Shown here one piece after another: positions 1-7,801 of a DNA stretch of 43,754 nt. The translations under genes and the position numbers were made by a program. Positions within the stretch are counted from its first letter, which is position 1, and each line of letters begins with the position of its first letter. Source of the stretch: Gemmatimonadota bacterium. GTDB lineage: Bacteria; Gemmatimonadota; Gemmatimonadetes; Longimicrobiales; Longimicrobiaceae. Under the pieces are notes generated by a model. That model had not been told where the DNA came from. It saw only the letters and a list, made by a program, of their open reading frames with translations, and made no database searches. The DNA is taken from assembly GCA_028287185.1 (NCBI GenBank), contig JAQBQD010000194.1, positions 1 through 43,754 on the forward strand. The letters run 5' to 3'.

Positions 1-36
1 GCGCCGTCCGGCGGCGGCGCGCCGTCCGGCGGCGGC
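1..36 (+). repeat. Two exact 18-base tandem copies in the PKS linker
   Basis: Bases 1-18 and 19-36 are identical. In the PKS reading frame each copy encodes a six-residue Arg-Arg-Pro-Ala-Ala-Ala unit in what looks like the linker before AT1. More copies may lie to the left of the window. This is a likely replication-slippage expansion in a flexible linker. Confidence 0.8.
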
Positions 37-3000
37 GGTCCGGCGGGCGGTGGTGGCCCGCACGCGGGACGAGCTGCTGTCCGGCTTGGACGCGCTGGCC
101 GCGGAGGTCCCGCGCGATCCGCCCGCGGAGGGGCGCGACGCCGCGCCGGGGCGCCTGGCGTTCGTCTTCTCCGGGCTGGGGTGCCAGTGGCCGGGGATGG
201 GGATCGAGCTGCTCTCGACCGAGCCGGTCTTCCGCTCCTGTGCGGAGCGCTGCGACCGGGCGCTGCGGCCCCTGCTGGGGTGGTCGGTCCTGGAGGAGCT
301 CGCCGCGGCCGGCCCGACCGGGCGCTGGGGCGAGCGGGGGGACCACGTGGCGGTGATCCAGCCCGTGCTCTTCACCTTCCAGGTGGCGCTCGCCGCACTC
401 CTGCGGTCGTGGGGCGTGCGGCCGGACGTGGTGGTGGGGCACAGCCTGGGCGAGATCGCCGCCGCCCACGTGGCGGGGGTCCTGGACCTGGAGGACGCGG
501 CCCGTATCGTCGCCGCGTACATCGCCGCCCAGGCGCCGACCATCGGCAAGGGCGGCGTGGGGATCGTCCACCGGCCGGCGCCGGAGGTCGAGGCGGCGCT
601 GCGCGGCTGGGAGGGCCGCGTGGAGGTCGCCGGCACCAACAGCCCCCGGTCGACGCTCGTCGCCGGGGAGTGGGACGCGCTGGACGAGCTCCTGGCGGGC
701 CAGCAGGCGCAGGGCGTGTTCGCGGCGCGCGTCCGCATGGACATCCCGGCGCACTGCAGCCTGGTGAACCCGATCCTGCCCGGCGTGCGCGAGGCGCTGC
801 AGGGCATCCGGCCGCGCCCGGCGGCGATCCCCATCGTGTCGACCATCACGGGCCGCCCCATCGACGGGCGCGCGATGGACGCCGAGTACTGGACCCGCGA
901 GCTGCGCGAGCGGATCGTCTTCGCCGACGTGATCGCACAGCTCGCGGCCGACGGCGTCCGGGCGCTCGTGGAGGTGGGCCCGCACGCGGTGCTGGCGTCC
1001 ACCCTGCGCGAATGCCTGGACGACACGGATGCTCTGGTGCTGCCGACGGCGCGGCGCGGGGAGGAAGCGCGCAGGGTGCTCGGCGACACGCTCGCCGCGC
1101 TCTGGACCGGGGGGTGGCCGGTGGACGGGGACGCGTTCGTCCGGGGCGGGAGCGTGGGTGGAGAGAGGGAAGGCGCGCCCGTGCTCTTCCCGCTCTCGGC
1201 GCGCACGCCCGAAGCGCTGCGCGAGATGGCGCAGCGGACGGGGGACGCGCTGCGGCCGCCGGACCCGTCCGCCGATGGGGCGGCTCCCGGCCTGGAGGAG
1301 GCGGGATACACGGCCGCGGTTCGCCGGAGCCACCACGAGCACCGCCTGGCCGTCGTCGGCTCGTCGGCCGGCGAGATCGCCGCGGGGCTCGACGCGGCCG
1401 CGTCGGGGCAGTCCGCCGCCGGCCTGGTGCGGGGCCGCAGCCGGCGCGGCGAGCGGCCCGAAACCGTCTTCGTGTACAGCGGCCAGGGGTCGCAGTGGAG
1501 GGGCATGGGGGGCGAGCTCCTCGCGTACGACGCCTTCCGGCGCGCGTACGAGGAGTGCGACGACGAGCTGGCCCGCGTCCTCGGCTTCTCGCTCGCCGAG
1601 CGGCTGTCAGGCGCGGGGCCGGACGACCTCCTCGACCGGACCGAGATCGCCCAGCCCGCCATCTTCGCGCTGCACGTGGGGCTCACGTCGCTCTGGCGCT
1701 CCTGGGGCGTGGTGCCGGACGCGGTGGCCGGCCACAGCATGGGAGAGGTGGCCGCCGCGTGGGCCGCGGGCATCCTCTCGCTGCCCGACGCCGCCACGCT
1801 GATCGCGCACCGCGGCGAGGCCATGGCCCCGCTGCGCGGGCATGGGCGCATGGTGGCCGTGACCGGCCCCGCCGACGAGGTCCGCGCGCTCGTGGCGCCG
1901 CTCGCGGTCGAGGTCGCGGCGGTCAACGGCCCCTCCTCGGTCGTCCTGTCGGGAAAGCCGGGGGCCATCGGCGAGGCCGCGGCGCTGCTGGCGCAGCACG
2001 GGATGCGGTGCCGGGACATGCCGGGCACGTACGCCTTCCACAGCGCGCAGACGGAGGCGGTGCAGGGGCCCTTCGCGGCGAGCCTGCGGGATCTCGCGCC
2101 GCGGCCCGCGGCCATCCGCTTCGTGTCGACGGTCACGGGCGGGCCGCTGGCCGGGCCCGAGCTGGACGCGGGCTACTGGGTGCGCAACGTCCGGGAGCCC
2201 GTCCGGTTCGCCGATGCGGTCGCGGCGCTGATGCCCGCCGGGAGCGGCGTGTTCCTGGAGGTCGGCCCGCATCCCGTGCTTTCCGTGCCGATCGTGCGCT
2301 GCCTGGAAGAGGCGGGGCGTGGGGACCTGGTGCTCGCGTCGCTGCGGCGCGAGCGCGACGGGCGCCGCACGACCCTCGAGTCGCTGGGCGCGCTCTACGC
2401 CGCCGGCCACCCCGTCGAATGGCGCACCCTCTACCCGTCCGCCTTCCCGCCCGCGGCGCTGCCGTCCTACCCGTTCCAGCGCCAGCGCTTCTGGTTCCAG
2501 CCGAACGTGCGTCGCCAGGACGTCGCCGACCTGCCGCTCGCCCAAGGAGGTGCGCCCGTGAGTGAGAAAGCGACCGCCGCTCCCGATGCCCAGGGAACCG
2601 TCGCGGCCCGGCTGCGATCGGTCTTCGCGTCCCTGACCGGCATCCCGGCCGGCGAGATCGACCCGGCCGCCTCGTTCCTGGAGCTCGGCGCCGAATCGAT
2701 CGTGCTGCTCCAGGTGGTCCGCACGATCCAGGACGAGTTCGGCGTCGAGCTGTCCATGCGGCAGCTCTTCGGCGACCTGTCGACCCTCGACCAGCTCGCC
2801 GCCCACGTGGCCCGGACGTCGGACCGCGCGGCGCCGGCGGAAGCGCCGCCCGCCGAGACGTCCGCGGCCGAGCGCAGGGTGCAGGTGCTGGCGCTGGCTC
2901 CGGCGCCCCTCCCGGTCCCAGGCTCGAACGGGCCGCCGGCCACCGCCGCCGCGCCGGGAGTCGAGTCGATCCTGGCGCAGCAGCTCGAGGCGTTCTCGCG

Positions 3001-6000
3001 CGGGTTCCGCGACCTGGCCGCGCAGCAGATCCAGGCGCTCGGGCTCGCCGGGCCGGGCGATGCTTCGCAGGACGGGGCCCCGCGCCCGTCGTCGTCGTCG
3101 TCCGCACCCGCGCCGGCCCTGGCCGCCGCGACATCTGACCGGGCGCCCGTCTACGTCCCCCACCAGCCGCTCAAGGTGCACGAGCGGGCCGAGCTGGACG
3201 CCCGCCAGGCGCGCCACCTCGGTGCGCTGATCGAGCGCTACACGGCCCGCACGCCGCGCTCCAAGGCGATGACGCAGGCCAGCCGCGCGGTCTTCGTGGA
3301 CAACCGCTCGTCGGCGGGGTTCCGCCCGGCGGTCAAGGAGATGGTCTACCCGCTGATCGGGGACCGCTCGCGGGGCTCGCGGATCTGGGACGTGGACGGG
3401 AACGAGTACGTGGACATCAGCATGGGCTTCGGCGTGAGCCTGTTCGGCCACAATCCGCCGTTCGTGACCGAGGCCGTGCGCGAGCAGCTGGACCGCGGGA
3501 TGGCCCTGGGCCCGCAGTCGCCCATCGCGGGCGAGGTGGCGGGGATGATCGCGCGCATGACCGGGGTGGAGCGCGTCGCCTTCACCAACACGGGCACCGA
3601 GGCGATCATGACCGCCCTGCGCCTGGCCCGGACGGCGACCGGCCGCCGCAAGGTGGCCCTGTTCCGGGGCGCGTACCACGGCCACTCCGACGCCGTTCTC
3701 GTGGTCCCGGGCATGGACGGCGGGCCCACGCAGCCGATGGCGCCCGGCGTGTCGGCCGGCGCGGCGCAGGAGATGATGCCCCTGGAGTACGGCTCTCCCC
3801 GCGCGCTCGAGATGCTCCGCGCCGGCGCGGGCGAGCTCGCGGCGGTGATCGTGGAGCCGGTGCAGAGCCGCCGGCCCGACCTGCAGTACCGGGAGTTCCT
3901 GCACGAGCTGCGCGAGCTCACGCGCGAGCGGGGCATCGCCCTCATCTTCGACGAGGTCATCACCGGGTTCCGCACCCACCCCGGCGGCGCCCAGGCCTGG
4001 TTCGACGTGCGCGCCGACCTGGTGACGTACGGCAAGGTGATCGGCGGTGGGCTGCCCATCGGCGTCGTCGCGGGGAGCGCGGCCTTCCTGGACGGCATCG
4101 ACGGCGGCATGTGGGCGTACGGCGACGACTCGTATCCCCGCGCCAAGACGACGTTCTTCGCCGGCACCTTCTGCAAGCATCCCCTGGCGATGGTCTCGGC
4201 GCGCGCGGTGCTGCGGCACCTGGAGCGCGAGGGACCGGCGCTGCAGGAGAACCTCAACCGGCGTACGGCGCAGCTTGCCGAGCGGCTCAACGGCTGGTTC
4301 GCCCGCGAGGAGCTTCCGCTGGAGGTGGCGCACTTCGGCTCGATGTTCCGCATCCTCTCCAAGTCCGACATCGACCTTCTCTACTACCACCTCGCCGAGC
4401 AGGGCGTCTTCGTGTGGGAGGGCCGCACGCTCTTCCTCTCCACCGCGCACGGCGACGAGGACCTGGACCGCGTGGTGGCGGCCGTGCAGGCCAGCGCCGG
4501 GCAGATGCGCGAGGGAGGGTTCCTTCCCGCGCGCGCGCACCCCGCGCCGCCGGCACCGCCGACGCCGCGCGAGCACCCGCTGACCGCGGCGCAGCAGGAC
4601 GTCTGGTCGCTGGCGCAGCTCGGTCCGGACGCGTCGGCCACCTTCAACAACCACGTCTGCCTGCGCATCGACGGCCCGCTCGACCGCGAGCGGCTCCGCG
4701 CCGCGTTCCAGCGGGTGGTGGACCGGCACGAGGCGCTCCGGACGGTGGTCGCCGAGACGGGAGGGACGCAGCGGGTCCTCCCGCACCTGCGCTTCGAGCC
4801 GGCGTTCCACGACCTGTCCTCGCTCCCCGCCGCCGGGCGAGCCGCCGAGGTGGAGCGCCTGCTGCTCGAAGAGCGCGCGGCACCGTTCGACCTGGCGTCG
4901 GGCCCGCTGCTGCGCGCGGTGCTGCTGAGGGAGGGCGAGGGGGCGCACCTCCTCACGATCGGCGCGCACCAGATCGTGGCCGACGGGTGGTCCTTCGGCG
5001 TGATCCTGCAGGAGCTCGGCGAGTGCTACGCCGCCGGCGCGGGCGCCGCGGACCTCCCGCCCGCCGTCCCTTTCGCCACGTTCGCCGAGCGCGACGACAC
5101 GAGGCTGGAGGGTCCCGAAGCCGAGCGCGACCGGGAGCACTGGCGGGCGCGGCTCGGCGGGACCCTGCCGCGCCTGCCGCTGCCGTTCGACCGGCCGCGC
5201 GCGGGGGTGCAGGCCTACGCGGGCGCCGAGGTGCTCGGCCGCCTGGACGGGGATGCCACGCGCCTTCTGCAGCGGCTGGCGGCAAGCCGCGGCTGCACGC
5301 TGTACATGGTGCTGCTCGCGGCCTTCCAGGCACTGCTCAGGCGCGTGACCGGCGAGCAGGAGACGATCGTCGCCGTCCCCGCCGGGGGGCAGGCGTTCGG
5401 CGGCACCTCGCGGATGGTGGGCAACTGCCTCACGCTCCTGCCGATCCGCGCCGCGGGCGGAGAGGACCCGGCCTTCCTGGAGTACCTGGGCACGGTGAAG
5501 CACGAGCTTCTCGACGCCTTCGACCACGAGCGCGTCACGCTCGCGGCGGTGCTGAACGGGCTCGCGCCGGTGCCCGACCCGAGCCGCTGGCCGATCTTCA
5601 ACGTCGACCAGCACCTCCCGCTGCCGCGGGTGCCCGGCCTGGGCATCGCGTTCCACCCGATGCCCCGCACGCACTGCAACTTCGACTTCGGGCTCAACGT
5701 GGTGCCCGTGGACGACGCGCTCCAGCTCGCGATCGAGTACAAGACGGGCCTCTTCGAGGCCGAGACGGTGCGGCTCGTCATGCGGTACCTGGAGGCGCTC
5801 CTCCGCGACGTCGCGGCGCATCCCGAGCACCGCCTGTCCGAGTTCGCCCTGGTGGACGATGCGCAGCCCGCCGCCGCCCTTCCGCCCGCGGAGGCGGACG
5901 GCCGCGTGCTGCTGGACGGGCGCGGCCGGCCGGTCCCGCCGCTGGCGGTGGGAGAGGTGCATGCGCCCGCGGGCTCGGCCGGCGAGAGCGCGCCTTCCGG

Positions 6001-7801
6001 TGCGGGCGACGCCGGCGCGCTCCGCCCGACGGGCCGCTCCGGGCGGTGGCGGCGGGACGGCCGGCTGGAGCTGCTGGGCGAAGACGCGGAGGAGGCGGAA
6101 GCCGGCGCGCCCTACGCCCCGCCGCGGACCCCCGTGGAGGAGCGCCTGGCCGCGATGTGGGCGCAGATCCTCGTCCGGCCGCGGGTGGGCGTGCGCGACA
6201 GCTTCTTCGCGCTGGGCGGGCACTCGCTGCTCGCCACGCAGCTGGCGTCCCGCATCCGCGCCGCGTTCGGCGTGGAGATCCCCATCCGCAGCGTCCTCGA
6301 GGCGCCCACGGTGGAGCTTCTCGCCGCCCGCATCGAGGAGGCCCAGCGGCGGGGCGACGCCCCGAGCGGCCTTGTGCTGGAGCGCGCGCCCCGCGACGCC
6401 GACGCCCCGCTGTCGTACGCCCAGCAGCGGATGTGGCTGGCCGTGCAGCTCGACCCGGCCAGCCCGGCGTGGAACATCCCCACCATGCTGCGCGTGCAGG
6501 GGACCGTGGACGGCGGCGCGCTGGCCCGCACGCTCACCGAGATCGTCCGCCGCCACGAGGCGCTGCGGACCACCTTCCACGCCACCGAGGGCACGCCGGT
6601 GCAGCGGGTGTCGCCGCCCGCGGCGGTGCCGCTGCCGGTGGTCGACCTGGCCACTCTCGCCGAGCCCGACCGCGACCGTGAGCTGCTGCGGCTGGGGCGC
6701 GAGGAGGCGCAGCAGCCGTTCGACCTGGCCGGCGGACCCCTGCTTCGCGCCACGTGGGTGCGGCTGGGCGAGGCGGATCACGCGCTGCTCGTCACGATGC
6801 ACCACATCGCCGCCGACGGCTGGTCGGCCGCGGTGCTGCTGGACGAGCTGAAGGCGCTGTATCCCAGCTTCCTGGCCGGCCGGCCGTCGCCGCTCGCGGA
6901 GCTCGAGCTCCAGTACCGCGACTTCGCCGTGTCGCAGCAGCGCTGGCTCGCGGGCGAGGCCCTGGCGGCCCAGCGCGGCTACTGGAAGCGCACCCTGGCC
7001 GGCGCGGGGCCGCTCACGGGGCTGCCCGTGGACCGCCCGCGCTCGGGGGACGGCCCGGCGCGGGGCGCGTCCCGCTCGTTCGAGCTCGATCCGGCGGCGT
7101 ACGTGGCCCTGAAGGCGTTCGCCGAAGCGGAGCGGGCGACGCTGTTCATGGCTCTGCTCGCGACGCTCACCGCGCTGCTCCACCGGACCACGGACGAGCG
7201 CGACGTCACCGTCGGCACCGACGTCGCCAACCGCAACCACACGGAGACGGAGGCGCTGATCGGCTTCTTCGTCAACGTCCTGGCGCTGCGCACCCGTATC
7301 CCCGAAGGATCGACGTTCCGCAGCCTCGTGCGCGGGGTGCGGGAGACGGCGCTGGACGCGTACGCCAACCAGGACCTGCCGTACGAGATCGTCCTGCGCG
7401 AGCTGGGCGCCGGACGGGGCTCCCTGTTCAACGTCTTCTTCGTCACGGAGAACGTGAGCGACGACGGCATCGAGCTGCCGGGGGCCACGGCGCGCCCCTT
7501 CGCGCTCGACAACGGCGCCGCCATCCGCGACCTGTCGCTCTACGCGGTCGAACGGCCCGACCGGGTGCTCTGCTCGTGGAACTACCCCGCCGAGCTCTTC
7601 GATCCGCCTACCATCGACGACCTGTCGGCCCGCTTCACCCGCCTCCTGCAGGCCGGGCTGGCGGACCCCGACGGCGCCCTCGACGAGATCGACCTGCGCC
7701 TCGATCACGAACGGCAGGCGGCCACCTCTTCGCGCGACCGCCAGCGGCGGGCGCTCCTGGCGCGCAAGGATTCCTCCCCCACCGCGGTCACGATCGTATG
7801 A
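2..7801 (+). CDS. Hybrid PKS-NRPS, 5'-truncated: AT-AT-ACP-aminotransferase-C-[A remnant]-PCP-C
   Basis: The frame is open to the left edge, and the first residues look like a KS-to-AT linker, so a KS probably lies upstream. The GTG at 50 is unlikely to be the true start. Domains by nucleotide: AT1 150-1080 (Ser of GHSLGE at 443); a second KS-AT-type linker 1180-1440; AT2 1440-2400 (Ser of GHSMGE at 1736, YAFHS motif); ACP 2590-2810 (Ser of GAES at 2696); Ala/Pro-rich linker; PLP aminotransferase of the GSA-aminotransferase type 3230-4520 (Lys of TYGKVIGGG at 4034); C1 4560-5850; A-domain remnant 5890-6105; PCP 6115-6340 (Ser at 6224); C2 6400-7690 (HHIAADG at 6800). The ACP-aminotransferase-C-PCP-C order recalls MycA/ItuA, where a beta-ketoacyl-ACP is transaminated to a beta-amino acyl chain. 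AT1 lacks the usual Arg, and C1 has HQ in place of HH. The stop overlaps the next start (ATGA). Confidence 0.93.
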   Translation, partial: RRPAAARRPAAAVRRAVVARTRDELLSGLDALAAEVPRDPPAEGRDAAPGRLAFVFSGLGCQWPGMGIELLSTEPVFRSCAERCDRALRPLLGWSVLEELAAAGPTGRWGERGDHVAVIQPVLFTFQVALAALLRSWGVRPDVVVGHSLGEIAAAHVAGVLDLEDAARIVAAYIAAQAPTIGKGGVGIVHRPAPEVEAALRGWEGRVEVAGTNSPRSTLVAGEWDALDELLAGQQAQGVFAARVRMDIPAHCSLVNPILPGVREALQGIRPRPAAIPIVSTITGRPIDGRAMDAEYWTRELRERIVFADVIAQLAADGVRALVEVGPHAVLASTLRECLDDTDALVLPTARRGEEARRVLGDTLAALWTGGWPVDGDAFVRGGSVGGEREGAPVLFPLSARTPEALREMAQRTGDALRPPDPSADGAAPGLEEAGYTAAVRRSHHEHRLAVVGSSAGEIAAGLDAAASGQSAAGLVRGRSRRGERPETVFVYSGQGSQWRGMGGELLAYDAFRRAYEECDDELARVLGFSLAERLSGAGPDDLLDRTEIAQPAIFALHVGLTSLWRSWGVVPDAVAGHSMGEVAAAWAAGILSLPDAATLIAHRGEAMAPLRGHGRMVAVTGPADEVRALVAPLAVEVAAVNGPSSVVLSGKPGAIGEAAALLAQHGMRCRDMPGTYAFHSAQTEAVQGPFAASLRDLAPRPAAIRFVSTVTGGPLAGPELDAGYWVRNVREPVRFADAVAALMPAGSGVFLEVGPHPVLSVPIVRCLEEAGRGDLVLASLRRERDGRRTTLESLGALYAAGHPVEWRTLYPSAFPPAALPSYPFQRQRFWFQPNVRRQDVADLPLAQGGAPVSEKATAAPDAQGTVAARLRSVFASLTGIPAGEIDPAASFLELGAESIVLLQVVRTIQDEFGVELSMRQLFGDLSTLDQLAAHVARTSDRAAPAEAPPAETSAAERRVQVLALAPAPLPVPGSNGPPATAAAPGVESILAQQLEAFSRGFRDLAAQQIQALGLAGPGDASQDGAPRPSSSSSAPAPALAAATSDRAPVYVPHQPLKVHERAELDARQARHLGALIERYTARTPRSKAMTQASRAVFVDNRSSAGFRPAVKEMVYPLIGDRSRGSRIWDVDGNEYVDISMGFGVSLFGHNPPFVTEAVREQLDRGMALGPQSPIAGEVAGMIARMTGVERVAFTNTGTEAIMTALRLARTATGRRKVALFRGAYHGHSDAVLVVPGMDGGPTQPMAPGVSAGAAQEMMPLEYGSPRALEMLRAGAGELAAVIVEPVQSRRPDLQYREFLHELRELTRERGIALIFDEVITGFRTHPGGAQAWFDVRADLVTYGKVIGGGLPIGVVAGSAAFLDGIDGGMWAYGDDSYPRAKTTFFAGTFCKHPLAMVSARAVLRHLEREGPALQENLNRRTAQLAERLNGWFAREELPLEVAHFGSMFRILSKSDIDLLYYHLAEQGVFVWEGRTLFLSTAHGDEDLDRVVAAVQASAGQMREGGFLPARAHPAPPAPPTPREHPLTAAQQDVWSLAQLGPDASATFNNHVCLRIDGPLDRERLRAAFQRVVDRHEALRTVVAETGGTQRVLPHLRFEPAFHDLSSLPAAGRAAEVERLLLEERAAPFDLASGPLLRAVLLREGEGAHLLTIGAHQIVADGWSFGVILQELGECYAAGAGAADLPPAVPFATFAERDDTRLEGPEAERDREHWRARLGGTLPRLPLPFDRPRAGVQAYAGAEVLGRLDGDATRLLQRLAASRGCTLYMVLLAAFQALLRRVTGEQETIVAVPAGGQAFGGTSRMVGNCLTLLPIRAAGGEDPAFLEYLGTVKHELLDAFDHERVTLAAVLNGLAPVPDPSRWPIFNVDQHLPLPRVPGLGIAFHPMPRTHCNFDFGLNVVPVDDALQLAIEYKTGLFEAETVRLVMRYLEALLRDVAAHPEHRLSEFALVDDAQPAAALPPAEADGRVLLDGRGRPVPPLAVGEVHAPAGSAGESAPSGAGDAGALRPTGRSGRWRRDGRLELLGEDAEEAEAGAPYAPPRTPVEERLAAMWAQILVRPRVGVRDSFFALGGHSLLATQLASRIRAAFGVEIPIRSVLEAPTVELLAARIEEAQRRGDAPSGLVLERAPRDADAPLSYAQQRMWLAVQLDPASPAWNIPTMLRVQGTVDGGALARTLTEIVRRHEALRTTFHATEGTPVQRVSPPAAVPLPVVDLATLAEPDRDRELLRLGREEAQQPFDLAGGPLLRATWVRLGEADHALLVTMHHIAADGWSAAVLLDELKALYPSFLAGRPSPLAELELQYRDFAVSQQRWLAGEALAAQRGYWKRTLAGAGPLTGLPVDRPRSGDGPARGASRSFELDPAAYVALKAFAEAERATLFMALLATLTALLHRTTDERDVTVGTDVANRNHTETEALIGFFVNVLALRTRIPEGSTFRSLVRGVRETALDAYANQDLPYEIVLRELGAGRGSLFNVFFVTENVSDDGIELPGATARPFALDNGAAIRDLSLYAVERPDRVLCSWNYPAELFDPPTIDDLSARFTRLLQAGLADPDGALDEIDLRLDHERQAATSSRDRQRRALLARKDSSPTAVTIV

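Noticed and set aside
1440..2400. Assigning AT2 firmly as malonyl- or methylmalonyl-specific
   Set aside because: Its motif is YAFH, a mix of HAFH (malonyl) and YASH (methylmalonyl). Phe at the third position leans to malonyl, but I would not call it from this alone.
1607..7708. Very long open frame on the minus strand opposite the first PKS-NRPS gene, and similar giant antisense frames at 7705-12333 and 13214-22540
   Set aside because: They mirror real genes with recognisable domains. Their translations are Arg/His/Gln-rich with no motifs, as expected for antisense frames in very GC-rich DNA.
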